Shown one piece after another: positions 12,100-24,385 of a stretch of DNA of 64,000 bases. The stretch's first letter is position 1, and every line of letters begins with the position of its first letter. Source of the stretch: Jaapia argillacea MUCL 33604 (Eukaryota; Basidiomycota; Agaricomycetes; Jaapiales; Jaapiaceae); contig KL197710.1 of assembly GCA_000697665.1 (NCBI GenBank), positions 2,331,036 through 2,395,035 of the forward strand, read 5' to 3'. The notes below the pieces were generated by a model. The model saw nothing but the letters and a program-made list of their open reading frames with translations, was not told the DNA's origin and did not search any database. The position numbers and the translations under genes were made by a program.

Positions 12100-13462
12100 G
12101 AAGGGGGATGTCGGGTTTCAGTTTGGAATGTAGACGGCCGACCGCTTGTAATTGTATTTTAGGAGGGCTTCCGAGTTCCATTGCACGATATCAGAAAGTC
12201 GGCATGAATTCTTGCATCGATTTCTTTTGGATTATCACAAAGATTGCGGCTGGCAGCAGAGCGGCTCTAAAGGGTTGGATGGTGGCGCTGCCTCTCCCAT
12301 GTTCCGATGGCAGCTGCAAGGAACAAGCGAACGGCATAGACGACCTGTCAACGGCTCCAGTGACGTTCGACCAATTCACCGATTCATAATTGACAGGCGA
12401 TCTCCTTGCACCGAGTGGCACTGATGAGAGTGGATGCCAGCATGGGAGCCTGGCCATACGCTCGGTCTTATTGTGTTTCTCTGCCCCTGGGTCGGAAGCT
12501 TGGAGATCCATCTCACCGTTGCCATGTTCCTCACCTTGACATCTTCTGGGTGGTTTCGCCGAAGAACTCTTACAGGTGAGGTGGAGTTGCGTTGGGGTTT
12601 GAAAATGGCCGAATAAACATCCTGATAACTTACGAGCCCCGGCGGGCGTCAAGAGGGACTGGGTTCAGATATGTACTTCACAAGATCTCTTGGTACTGTA
12701 TCGACAATAACCCGTTAGGCTACTGAGTCTGAGTATGCTGCGGTAACGAGGACAGATGAGGGGGAAAGTTCGGATGCGACACGACGACAAAAGAATATGG
12801 CACAATGCAATGGTGTGAAGGGGGTGGGGTGACAAGGGACAATGATGCTGGTGTTGGGCGGTGGAGGGGGATAAAAATATAATGAATTTCAAGGTTGAAG
12901 GTAGAATAAAATTGAAGAAATAAAATAAAAAAACAAAGGGACGGTGACTTGATGAAGTGTGGGGTAAAATGAGATGCCGATGGGTGCATAGGGTAACAAG
13001 CGATGGAATGAATGGATAGTTTGCATTGCGAGACAGCGCGACGGGATAGACAGTTGACATTGCGAGGGAAGAGGGACAATGGATCAAGATGAATTTGGGC
13101 AGAAAGCTGTCCGTTCAGTGATACAATGTTAGTTCAAACGCTGCATTCGACGAAGGATGCGATGGGAGAATTGTCCCTCTTCTCTCGTTTTCCAGGTGTG
13201 GGAGGGTCCTGCCGGAGTGGGCGGTGTTGTGATGGAGGAAAGAATTGCAAGGAATGATGATGACGATGATGATGCATGGATGATGAATGATGCAGAGAGA
13301 CAGAGAGGAATGGGCGGGCGCGAAGTTATTGCGTCGATGGCAGGCGTATATGATAGTGGTAATACATTTTGACGGAATTGTGTTATTGTCATGCAATGTC
13401 GAAGGGGCGTGGCGTCGGGTAACGACGATAGGGGGCTACGCGATGGGAGCGCTTTTTTGGGG
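12100..13462. other. Convergent intergenic region (1.36 kb)
   Basis: This sits between the stops of the oxidoreductase (+) and the cyclin (-). No gene was recognised. It contains an A-rich tract around 12870-12940 and a GAT-type microsatellite near 13254-13293. It is probably 3' UTR, the longer share perhaps belonging to the cyclin transcript. Confidence 0.55.
13254..13293 (+). repeat. Imperfect (GAT)n microsatellite
   Basis: About 40 bp of imperfect ATGATG/ACGATG trinucleotide repeats lie in the 3' flank of the cyclin gene. It has no coding context on the plus strand. Confidence 0.7.
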
Positions 13463-14997
13463 CTATGAGACCATCGCACGAGGTGAAACCATGTTCCAGT
13501 TGTGCAGTGCCGGACGACCGAAGGTCACGAAGTCATGGGGAAGGTACTGCTCTGGTGGTGCTTCGATGTGGTGCTTACTGATCACGGGCTCGAAGGAAGT
13601 GGACGAAGGAAGGTTTTCCTTGTCGCTTTCCGACATGTATGAACTTGAGAACGAGTCACTTGGGAATGAAGGACTCGTCGGTGTGGCAGGCATGTCATCC
13701 TCCGAATAGTCAGAAGCGGTGGTCGAAGCGCTTGCAGGCGTGCTGAAGGCGGAAACCGCAGTGCGGACAGGTGTCATAGGAAGGGTGGCCAGTGGTTGAC
13801 GAATGAATTTTCCACCCCGGAGATAATACTGGACGACGAACGTCGCAGCCTTGGAGTAGAATGCGTACGAGTACTTCTTGACAAGCACTTCCGAAAGGCC
13901 ATTGACATGCTTTGCCAGGCGATTGTCAAGCAGTTCGACGATTTCTAGACACTCCTCCGTTTCTTCAAACATTCGGCGACCTTTGCCACAGATAAAGCGC
14001 GCCAAGCACAGCGCACCGAGTGCAATGGCTGAGGGTGTATACTGAACGAATTCCCGGTAGAACAGGGTGATTTCCATGAGGAATCGCGCGACATGCTGGA
14101 CTTTGGGCTCTTCCATGAAAGGCCCGCAGCACATCACTCGCAACCAGGCTTCAGCTGTCGGGTGACCGAGCGTCCATTGGATGGTAGCAAGTATGTGTTG
14201 CTCCATCTGAATGAATGCTGATTCATCGTAGGTCTCCCGACAGATTTGCGCCAGTTCTTGAACGGTAGGCACCCGCTCTTTTGCGTCTTCGAATTTGGCT
14301 GCAATCCACAGCGCCGCACAACCAACGAGTTGGTAGTGCTTGACGTATACGATTCGGCGCGACACATAACGATCGATGACATTGAGGGTGAGGTAGAGGG
14401 TTTCGGGACGGAGACGGAAGGTGAAATGGATTTCGACAAGGAAGTCGACGAGACAAGGTCGCATATGCCACTTGATCTCGGGTTGTTGGTCCATTGATGA
14501 CATTGATCCCATGGTGGTGGTCTTGACGGAAGGGAATCACGCAACTTAAAGACTTTCTCGAGGAAGAAAAGGGCGAGAGGACTGACCTCCATCTCGTGCA
14601 TATAACACCGAATCTCTTCGCGGTACTCGTCTTCGAGTAAAACGCCTTCTCGATGAAGAGCCAGAATCCGCTTTTCTCGTTCTCGACGGGCGAGCAGTTC
14701 TGCTTTCGCGGCTGGTGGTGTTCGTGGCGCTGATGCAGATGCTTGAACAGAGCACAGGGGAGACTTTCGAGATTTTGTGATGCCATAAGGGGATGGACGC
14801 TTCTTGGGGTAGACGAGAGGATTTCGAGAGTGTCTGGACGAAGAGGAAACTTCCTTCATGTTGAGGATGGGTGCAGGAATGAAATGCGGAATCGATTGGG
14901 GCGGTTGATGGATCGACAGAGGACTACAAGAGGGCGAGCACGATTGAAGAGATGGAGAGTCAGTTATGCGCGCATCCCGGAAAGAATGAAGAGCCAT
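13463..14997 (-). CDS. Cyclin (G1/S or B-type, cell-cycle)
   Basis: Complement join(13463..14521,14587..14997), 489 aa. The 65-nt intron joins ..YMHEME to TTTMGSMSSMDQQPEIKW... The N-terminal cyclin box is clear: RPCLVDFLVEIHF, LYLTLNVIDRYVSRR and LVGCAALWIAAKFED. A second cyclin fold follows (ARFLMEITLFYREFVQYTPSAIALGALCLA). This is the pattern of CDK-activating cyclins of the Clb/Cln group; basidiomycete G1 cyclins look like this. The C-terminus is Ser/Thr/Pro-rich (PEST-like), with TP sites and a KEN tripeptide at 438-440, suggesting APC/C-dependent turnover. ATG 14997 is the first in-frame methionine. More than 4 kb without another gene lies upstream. Confidence 0.9.
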
Positions 14998-17900
14998 GAT
15001 CAAACAAAAGCCAGGTGGTCATAGAGTTACGAACGTCCGAGAAACGAGGCGCTTTGTGGAATGAGACGACCCAGGTGCGCAAGGCCAGAGGGAGGGGAAC
15101 GTTGGAGCGAACGGCAACCCGACACGGCAAGTGTTTTAACATGGCAACGAACCGAAGGGATTTGTGGTCCGGGAATGGAGCGACCACTCTTCACGTCGAA
15201 CGAGCTTCGTGTCGATCGCAATCACGACGACAGAGCGGGAACCAAAAGCGAATATGAAACGCGATGAACGCGACTCACCTGCAAGAAGGTATTAATCATG
15301 CGACAGTGACAACGACAAGGCGTGTCTCCTGGGGTGTGCGCGCTAATGAAAGGGCGCAGGAAAGTGTGAAAAGGGAGGTAGAGGCTACAGGAGAAGATCG
15401 TGGTTAGCGTCAGAGGGTCGTGAAAGGGAGTAAAGCCTGCTCGACGTCGAAAACGACGAAGGAGGGTATGGTGAGGAAAAGGAACGAAGACAGGAAAGGA
15501 ATATAAAGAACCGGTGGACCGGCCAATGGACGGGATAACATCGCACACGATGTGGCAATGTGAAAGAGTCCAGAAACCGTAAGTGGAGAATGAGAAACAA
15601 GGTCTGTGAAATAATCCAGTAATCGCCCTCGATCCTATCAAGATCCTAATCGTCGGATAACAACCATCAACACCCACGAGGTTCATCCCACGGCCATCGC
15701 CCCGACGACCAATACCACTCAAAATTATACGCTGACCACCCTCGTCCCGCGCAGACAAACATACAATCCAAGCCATGCATACAACCTCGACATCCACCGC
15801 AAAAAATCCTGCAAAAATCACCGCAACTCCCAACCAAGCAAGTGAAATTTCCAAAAAGGGAAGGTATTGCGGCGTGGATCGGGCCGATAGCCTTTGCGAT
15901 GATTCCCACGGTCCACGTTCTACGACGACCATGAATATGACGTATCACGCTGAAATCTCACCTTTGTTTTACCACAATGACGAGTCGGCTGGATCCTGGA
16001 AAGCAGTTGACCTCTGATCAAAACATGAGTTCCTGCACGAGGCTCGGAGCACAGAATGTCCACTCACTGACGACAAACGCTGGCGGATAAACACCGGTGT
16101 CGATGGGTGCGATCTGTCACATATATGGCTAAGCCACCCAGGACACATATGTCGCCATGCCTGACTCACCACAAATCAAAGAGACCAAGTGAGGGTAGAT
16201 TGAGGTGGCGAAGATATGAGCTGGCAAGGACTTGAAGTGGCGAGGATTTGGATAGAAAGAGCGGTGATTAGAGAGGGTGCGCTGTACGTTTGCTGAGAGT
16301 TGAATTAACCAATGGTGGACGAAATCCGAAGCGATTGTAGGGAGAGTAACGAGTGACTGGTGAGATATGTTCTATATCTTGTAGGAGGCCAGAGAGAGAA
16401 AAGAGAAAGGAAGACGCTCGAAGTGAATCGAGCAAGGACAGCCTCAGCAAACAGGGTTTAACCTGTCACTGGAGAACTGCAGCTGAAAGGCCAAGGGCTA
16501 CAGCGAGAGAGTGGGGATACTGAAGAGGATGTCGAGAGTGATATTCACCACCAAAGAAAAGTCCTCAGGACAGTGCCAGCCAGACTCGCAATGTGTGGAA
16601 GGCGTGTTGTCCGCTTAGTATTTTCCCTTGTTGCCCTTGCCGTACACGAGGACTTGCCAGTAAAATCAGAAATAAGTATAACTCATTCTTTACGGGACAG
16701 TTCGGCGATATTACGCTCTTCCTTGATGTGAATGCAAGGAATCGAGGAGACCTTCACCACGTTTCTGCCTGCAGGCGAGTGAAATGTGAGATTCACCGCA
16801 GAGGATACGTTAGCTAAGCTCCGATAGATCCGAAAAAGGCAACAAAGCAGCCATATGTTTGCCTCATATCTTCGTTTCTGGAAACATTGCGTGAACCAGA
16901 CCTAACACCGCTGGTTGCTGGGCGCTATGGTTATACCTAGGGCTCTTGTGGGCTCTCGTATTCGTCTTGCCTGGGACTTGACCATTTCCCTTCAGCCCAC
17001 CCTGCTGTGGGTCCATCACTATCGCTTGGTAGATCAGGTACAACACCCAACCGCGGAGTGCAATCAGTTCCTTGGCGAGGTACTTACATATATAGTACAA
17101 ATACCAGCGCGTACACGTCTCCCACTCCTCATACCCTTCAATCAGTCACTCTTATCATGGCAGCATCACCTGCTGACAACCGGGCGACCCGTGTCCTCCA
17201 TCACAGTTTTTCTTAATGGTGTACGAAGGTGACGTACAGTTCCAGCTTCGACGTCACGGCCGAAGAACAAAGTTGTCAGAGCAGGCGCAGTTTGCAGTCC
17301 CGCGATTGCACTAGTACTGCACGTGCGATTCATCCTTGACCAACTGGTTTACATCCATCCTTATCACAGTAGTTATCAAATCCACTTGGACCTTTCGGTA
17401 TATAGTAAGTAGCATTGAACACCGGGGCCGAATAAGCAAGAGGTCCGGTTGTTGCGCACTGTGACTAGTAATAGAATGGAGTTGCTTCGGGAAGGGAAGA
17501 GGACGAAGGTCTGCCACGAGGAGGTCCCAAAGAGGGCAGAGTGAGATACTTGAACTATGGATCGGCACCGATACCTCGCCGATAGTTCAGATGTTTCAGG
17601 AGGGAATAGTCGGTAACTTTGTGGCAATTAAGGAGGGAATAATCAGTAACCTTATGGCAATTCAGGAACGAATAAAAGTAAACACACTCACACGCAGGCG
17701 GCGAGGCTGGACGGAAACCGTCTTTAGCATCGCCAGGACTGAGACAGACTTCTTTTCCCGCAGTTGGTGGAAGCACGAACAGCAAGCGGAACCGTTCGTA
17801 AAGCATACCCGTGCAACGGACCTGGTGACCAACCGCCAGCGGCGGTAGCAAAGGGGGCTGTACGATGTTGGAGTACCTTTGACAGTCCTAGTCCTATGAT

Positions 17901-19068
17901 TGCGGCGATACGAGAGGGTAGTGATTTCACGGAAGGACTTCAGGCTCATCAATGGATCCATGGACGCTCATGAGAGAAATGCGGCTGCAGTGTAAAGCTA
18001 CCGATTCTAGAAGAAAGATACTGAGGTCATAGCAGGTCATAGCACAGACGGCGGACAGCTTGGAGGACACAAGCTCAGGTATATTTAGTTTTCCTGGGTG
18101 GCGAGCATCGTAGCATCGGTAAAGAACTCTTCAAGAAATGGAGGGGGCGTCAACAAGGCATTGGTGAATGGGGCGGAGGTTCGTCGGCCATGCAAGTAAT
18201 TTTGGTCGAAGCATCGTACAACGACCGAAGAAGGCGGGCGTCGGAATACAAGCTAGGAAAGCGCCGATAGCACACGCCTTGGGCGTCTATTGTGGGTCGG
18301 GGGAAGTGGAGGCTGGCTAGTTGCGATTCGCAAAAGTGTCGACAATGGGAACAAAAAGGGCGGGTCCCATAAGGCCAAACAATCCAAAAGGCGGACACGC
18401 CCCAATTGGGCGTGACCGAGCTCAAATCAAATCAGATCTTCCTCAGATCTCATCAATTCCGAGAGATTGGAAGCCAAAAGTCTCTGTTGATTTGGATTCA
18501 ACCTGCCTGTTCAAGAAAAGGATGTTTCGTTGAACTTGAGCCCGAAAAGGACCCATTGCCACGGCGACATGAATCGCGAATTGAGATTTGTACGAGGGGT
18601 GACATGCTCTTTTGTTCTTCGAAACTCGCCAAGATTGGCCACTGACTTCGTGACAGTACCAGTGCTTGGATGTTTGCGATAATTGTAATACTAACGGACG
18701 GCGGCTGGCGCGGTGGACCGAACGTTCCGCGATAAGTATTGATGGGAGCACGACATGGGCTCATTTCCCGAAGCCAAGCGTACTGATACATCATTCCCTG
18801 GTGTCGCCTGCGCCATCACAACGAAGAAAAATCTTACGAGGATGAACCCCATCATGGGTTGCCGATGCCCAGACGCTGATCTACCGGGGACCATCAGGGT
18901 ACAGATGGCATCGCGAAGCAGCGAGGATAAATATAATACTTCGGATGTGAAGGGTTTGTGCGAGATAGAACATGTATGGATGCAACGAGTCGAGATTGTT
19001 GGAGAGATTGCGACGTTGCAAAACGATTAGAAAGAAGTGTGCGAAAGAAAGTACAGTGAAGGAACATC
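14998..19068. other. Gene-poor region upstream of the cyclin (4.07 kb)
   Basis: No open frame here shows family resemblance, a splice-compatible extension or coding-like composition. The longest, 15222-15932 on the minus strand, is Arg/Phe/Leu-rich in the manner of a chance frame. The stretch probably holds the cyclin promoter and a long 5' leader (the cyclin is read leftward from 14997), the 3' UTR of the gene ending at 19069, and possibly a non-coding RNA. A 33-bp tandem repeat lies at 17598-17681, and a duplicated 10-mer (AGGTCATAGC) at 18024-18043. Confidence 0.5.
17598..17681 (+). repeat. 33-bp tandem repeat, two and a half copies
   Basis: Unit 1 spans 17598-17630, unit 2 spans 17631-17663, and a decayed third copy starts at 17664. 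Both full units begin AGGAGGGAATA and share TGGCAATT near the end; they differ at about six positions. The unit length is a multiple of three, so on the minus strand it reads as an 11-residue repeat, but no gene is otherwise supported there. Confidence 0.85.
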
Positions 19069-22000
19069 CTAATCCCTGCGAGAACCACCCATAAGTAACG
19101 CCATGAGGTCATTCTGTGGTTGTGAGTTGGCTGAAGGTAGCCCTTGCTGTTGGAGGTGGGGAGGAACATGGGCGGGAAGCAGCTGGTGTGAGAGATGCTG
19201 ATGTTGGGGTTGTTGATGTCGCATTGCTAGATGAGGAGCTTGTATTGGCGTGTTCACCCCGTGTGGCGGTCCGAATGCGGGGGCGCTACCTCTCAATCCA
19301 CCACCCAAACCAAGCATCTGACCTTGGTGAGGTCCGCGAACATCCAAATTGCCAGGGTGATTTAGTCCGGTAACGCCGTTCTGAAGAGCAAGCTGGGCTT
19401 GCATATGATGGGCGCCAGGTGGCTGCAATCGCATTTGTGGTCCTCCACCTAAACCGAGGCCGACTGAAGAAACGCCTGCGAAGGGCGGAGAAGGCCCATT
19501 ATTGTGGGGTCCACCGGGTAATCCAGAGCCCATCCCAGGTCCACCTATAAACTGCGAAGTGTCATGGGGTGGGCGACCTCCAAGGTGAGCTAGACCAGGG
19601 GGGATTCGCTGGCCGGGGGCGTGAAGTGGACCTTGGTTGGCAATTGGAGAGGGACCTCCCCTAAAGTGAGTCTGTTGAGATGGTAGGCCGGGATTGCGAA
19701 GGATTGCAGATTGGTGAGGGTAACCAGACGATGCTGATGGGGAATAGACATGGTCCAAGGGGCGCTGTTGCTGAGGTAAACGGGGTGGCATGTTGAATTG
19801 AAGGTGGTCTTCGAGTTGATCGTTCAACATGGATACACTGGGCTCCCGATTTCTTGGGAGACGTAAACCAGGAACCATACCATCCGGCATAAACCCTCGA
19901 TCATCGAGACGATGTTCGGGGAGGGAATCAAGGCGGTTCTGGAAGAAGCCTTGCTGCTGTGGTCGGAAGTGTTGGGGGGAAAGGGACTGAAGCGTTGAAT
20001 GAGGTGGGTTGAATCCTCCGGGGAGCTGGTGCAGAGGATTCATGCCATTGACGCCGGTCACCCGTTGAGTCTACATGGAGAAAACATCAGAACGAACGAT
20101 AAGCGAAGGACGTGAGGTGGATCACCTGGGCAGAGTTATTCAGCATCGCGACAAGTTCCTCCATAGTTCTGTCGGAATTCCCTGCGTGAATACCAAATTC
20201 CTGTCTCTGGTTGGGCAGACCGGGAGATGATGTACTGCCACCATGAACTGGGCTACCGGAAGCACCTGAAAGGTTCGAATCCCTTGTTTTGGCATCAAAG
20301 AATTTCGCGAAACGACTGCCCCTGGGGGCCGCAGTGTTGTTCAGAGATGGCATTCCATTTGCGCCCTGAGCGGCGTCCATGACAGTCATCTGATTGGAGA
20401 GATGGATGCCACTTTGGCCTGGTGTGATTCTACCACTGAAGTCGTTGTACGCCATTCCAACGTCGCCGGAGCCAAACTGCGAACGCTCCGATGCCGAGGC
20501 AACTGAAGCCCGCCGCAAGTGATCGAGGGGGGGAGTGTACATGGTTGGGTCATGGGTATGGTCGAGAGAAACGGGGAGGCGGTTACGGTCATCAAAGGCG
20601 GAAAAGTTCTTCTGAGCCTGGCTGGACTCGGAAAAAGACGATCTCGGTTGGAAAACGAAGTCGCTGTCAGGACCAGGGTTTGAGTGGCCCGTGGGCTGAC
20701 CGAATGCGTCTGAATATCCGCCAGAGCTGAGTAGTGGCATACCCGGCGGCGGATAACCATCTATTCGGGGGGTTAATGAATGCCCGACGGGGGACTGAGA
20801 TTTTACGGGTGGATGTGAGGGAATGGCGCTTGCATTGCGCATTCCAAATGCTAAGAGCCGCGAGCCTTGGGGTGGGTTGAAGTGCGCAGATGCGGGTGAA
20901 CTTGAGGACGTTCGATCAAGGGAAGCCTTGTCAGCGAGAGTGCTCATAGGAGATACTGTTGGACCCTCTGAAGGGGGATTAGGGAACAATCGAGAGCGAG
21001 AGATGTCGCCTGAAGGAGTCGGCAGCTTAGGGGGCTGAACCATCGACTCATGCCCCGGTCCATCTATCATCAGGGCAAGTCGAGACCGAGGCTCCTCAGT
21101 GGTATTTGGAGTGGGCAGAGCGTGAGGATGAGGAGGGATTTTGTCTCTCTGTTCAGGTCCTACAGAGGATGGTTCTAACGTCGTCTGTACACTGGGGCTA
21201 TTGTGGGAGCTATGGAATCGACTTTCTTGGGTGTGGCCTATGTATACCATGATAAACCGCTCAGGAGGCAAAAAAACAAAGGACAAACCATTGGTGGAAA
21301 AAGTTGGTGCGCCACTGACTACAACAGCCTCGGAAGGCTTCAACCCCGGAGCGCTTTCACTGGGTTCAGCTTGCATCCCATCCGATCCATCTACTTTTCT
21401 CTTGGCCTCCTCCTTCCTCATCAGCATCTTGAATAACTGAATCTCATCGAGGCCTGTACCCTGCTCTCCAGCGGGGGGCGTGGAGGAAACGGGAGTCTTC
21501 TCCAACTCGACGGGTTTCGGGGAGTCCGACTTTGGAGTAGAGTCATTGTCGATAGTTTTCTCCCTTTGTTCTTTTTCCTTCATACCCCGCTTCCATGCTT
21601 GGATTCCATCAAGTTCGCCGTCCGAAGATTTACCCCCGAGTATACCAGCGCTCGCTCCAGTTGGTATGTAAGTTTCCATCCATGCGGGCTCCTTCTCCTT
21701 TTCTCGTTCTTTCTCTCGGTCACGGCGATCGTCTCTATCCTTGCCATCATCCCCCGCGAGCCTGCGCTCTCGGCCGGAACTTCGCTTGGGACGGGCGTCC
21801 TTCTCATCAGCAGGAGTCCAATGATCCCCTCGTTCCCGGTAGCGCTCGCTCCCACCTTCCCATGCTCCATCACGTCCGCGATCTCGATCTCGCCTAGCTG
21901 CAAGTCTCTCGTCCCGCTTGCCATCGTCGCGCCACCTTCGGGGGTCATCATCCCCATCGCGATCACGATCCAGTCGTCTGTCGCGTTCCTTGTCACGATC

Positions 22001-23228
22001 TTTCTCCCTCTCTCTCTCTCCACCTCGTTCTCTGTCGTCGCGATCACGAGCCTCTCGTCGGGGAACAGAAGATTCCCGTCGCCTGGATGAATCGCGGACA
22101 CGGGAGCGAGGCCGCTCTCTGTCGTCACGTTCTCTTCGTGAGCCCTCGGGACCTAGATGGAAACATAGTATCAGAATGTCCTAGGTGTTGATATGTGTGT
22201 GAAGACTTACGCTCATCACGCCCACCACGAAAGTCGGAAGCTGTATTTTCCAATTAGCTGCTCCCGAATAATCAAAGAAAGAAAGTACTTACCTCGACGC
22301 CAATCATCGCTAACTTCACCAATCCGCCTCCTCGTCGCATCTCGGGTGGTCTCCGTGCGACGGGATCCATTCGCAGCCGCTTGTGGCCCGGTAGAGCTGC
22401 GAGTGGAAGTAGAATTCAGATGAGGGGCTGCATCTCTTTCTCTGTTGCGAACAATCGTCGAAGTGGCAGGAAGTGCGAGGCGATCTCTGTCGAACTTGTC
22501 GGAAAGCTGACTTCCGTCTGTCAACTGAAACTGAAGCCCGGGCGTGTGCAACTTACATTTCGCAAGCCCTCTTTATCCCGTTCCTTATCAGTTTCTCGGT
22601 CGCGATCACGGTCACCTGCGCGAATAGACTGATGCTTGAAGTTACCCATTTGCGAAGGCTGAGACAGGGCGGAGCGAAATTGGGGTCGTGTAGGAAGTTC
22701 AGCTGTATACACAGTCAAACTATTGAGATAAAATGCTCACTTCGAGGAGTTGACACTTACCTGCGTCCTCTGCATCTCGACGAAAGCTAAGAAGCATACA
22801 AGGTCAGCCAATGTTACGTAAAAGTGCCAGACGACAAACCGCCTTGTGCTCGCAGAGGTGGAGGAGGCTTCAACATCCTTCTTAGTTGATGTTTGTTCAT
22901 TCCAGTCACTGCAAAAAAAACCAGAAGGTCACGCTCCGAGGATCTCAAGGACACGGGGAAAGGCTCACCCGAACCAATCCCTCAAAGCGGGCATCCCATC
23001 GGGTTCTTTGACAAGCGGAGACTTGTGTAGCAGGAGTAATTCCGAGCGAGTGTAGACTATTGGAGGCTTTGGTGCTACCGAGCTGTCTCCTTCTGAACTA
23101 TGTGACGATTCATCTGAGTCGTCATTGTCGTCCTTGACTGAGACTTTTGTTACTGAGTTAACAAGGGAATCGATGGTGTTTCCTTCGACTGAAGGCAGAG
23201 ATTTGAATTCGGTCCCAGTTGTCGCCAT
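19069..23228 (-). CDS. eIF4E-transporter (4E-T)-like translational repressor
   Basis: Eight-exon model, 1257 aa: complement join(19069..20070,20126..22152,22211..22240,22293..22506,22557..22702,22761..22786,22840..22908,22969..23228). The N-terminus holds YTRSELL (59-65), an exact match to the eIF4E-binding consensus YxxxxL-hydrophobic. A long Arg/Asp/Glu-rich region (residues about 250-390) follows, then WMETYIPTG. Further on are GSRFAKFFDAK and MEELVAML, resembling the order in animal 4E-T. The rest is Gly/Pro/Gln-rich and probably disordered, ending MALLMGGSRRD. Family knowledge suggests binding of the cap-binding protein and recruitment to P-bodies for repression or decay. An additional in-frame 51-nt intron may be present at 21238-21288 (GTTTGT..CATAG), where the translation is unusually Phe-rich. 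Confidence 0.7.
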
Positions 23229-24385
23229 GGTTCACGTAGAGGTTATCGTCGAGGTTGGATAGGTAGGGGGAAGCAGAAGAGTACAAGAGCAAAAGCCTGC
23301 AGGCGGTCACAAGTTTGCCACAGAGTGACTTGTAGTTGAAATTGGCTTCAACCCTTCCACTTCCCCTCCCTCCACCGTCAAATGCCGGAACTGACTCTGA
23401 AGCACTTTATTCTCAAGTTCAAAGTTTTGAGCCTCTACCGCCTTGCCATCCGTTCGTCAAGATGTGGGTGGCCTGATCGTGACCCATCCTTAGTTCAATC
23501 TGAGGGGCGACATTTCTTAGGTATACCCGATCCTAATGCACGAAAGGAAACCGTCGCTTGGATTCGTGCCGAGTTTGAACGAAACCGCCATATATCCGAC
23601 ACCGTCTGTTTCATCCAATCAGTTTCTAGAGATTGTTCTAAACGTTAGTTCTTGTAGACCCTCATCGAGGATAAGTTGGCTGCTGGTCGGCGGGATATCA
23701 GACAGATATTGCCATCAATGTCGCTGCCATCATCATCTGCATTTTGACGAGCAACCCCCCGACACCACCATCCATTCCGGCGGGTTTGCTTTGAACTTTT
23801 GGATATCAGGTGACGCTGAGCGAGACAGAATTCTGAATCAACTCCTCTTGGTGCCTGTCCATGATTCCATCGCGACCATGCGTGGGGCTCTGTTGAAGCC
23901 TACATACATAGCCGTGCATCAGCATTTCTGAGAACCCTTGAGCTCGATTCTTCTCTGAGTGTTCGAGGCGAAATACACAGATAGCATAATGGATCAGCAT
24001 TGGATCACCTGGCACTTGATATGAATTCGAGGACGGCCTCCCTTTGGATCACAGCTTGCGAGGCGAGTCTGAACGATTGTGAAATGCAGGGAACCTGAAC
24101 TCTCAACTTCGACTTCTGATTCCACAGCTGCACGAGCGGCTCTCGCACGTCGCACATCCGCAGTACCTATCCCCCACCGCGTGCCCGTTCTAGTGCCCAA
24201 GGACTGCTTTTGGTGACTATATCACTGCTCAGTTTCTTATCTCCAGCAACTTATATCTCAATCTCTTGCACTCACCTCTCTTGTACTCACTTAAAAGTTG
24301 TTCAGACTTGACAGTCGATTGTGCGTTCCGTCAATTGCACTCTTTAGTCTTGGCTGCTGATCATGTATCATTGCTGAAGGTTCGT
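23229..24385. promoter_or_regulatory. Divergent intergenic region (1.16 kb)
   Basis: This separates the starts of the 4E-T-like gene (-) and the RdRP gene (+). Only short frames without family resemblance were seen. It should contain both promoters and the RdRP 5' leader. The RdRP frame is open for 40 codons before its assigned ATG. Confidence 0.5.

Noticed and set aside
15222-15932. 236-codon minus-strand open frame upstream of the cyclin
   Set aside because: Composition is Arg/Phe/Ser-rich with no recognisable segments, no convincing splice extension and no family resemblance; it more likely lies in the cyclin promoter or leader.
20270-20285. GGTTCGAATCCC, identical to a tRNA B-box
   Set aside because: It is inside the long coding exon of the 4E-T-like gene and no A-box or cloverleaf could be drawn around it.
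22525-22556. A 32-nt intron in the 4E-T-like gene ending at TTTCAG
   Set aside because: It is too short for a spliceosomal intron; the acceptor 18 nt further on gives a normal 50-nt intron in the same frame.
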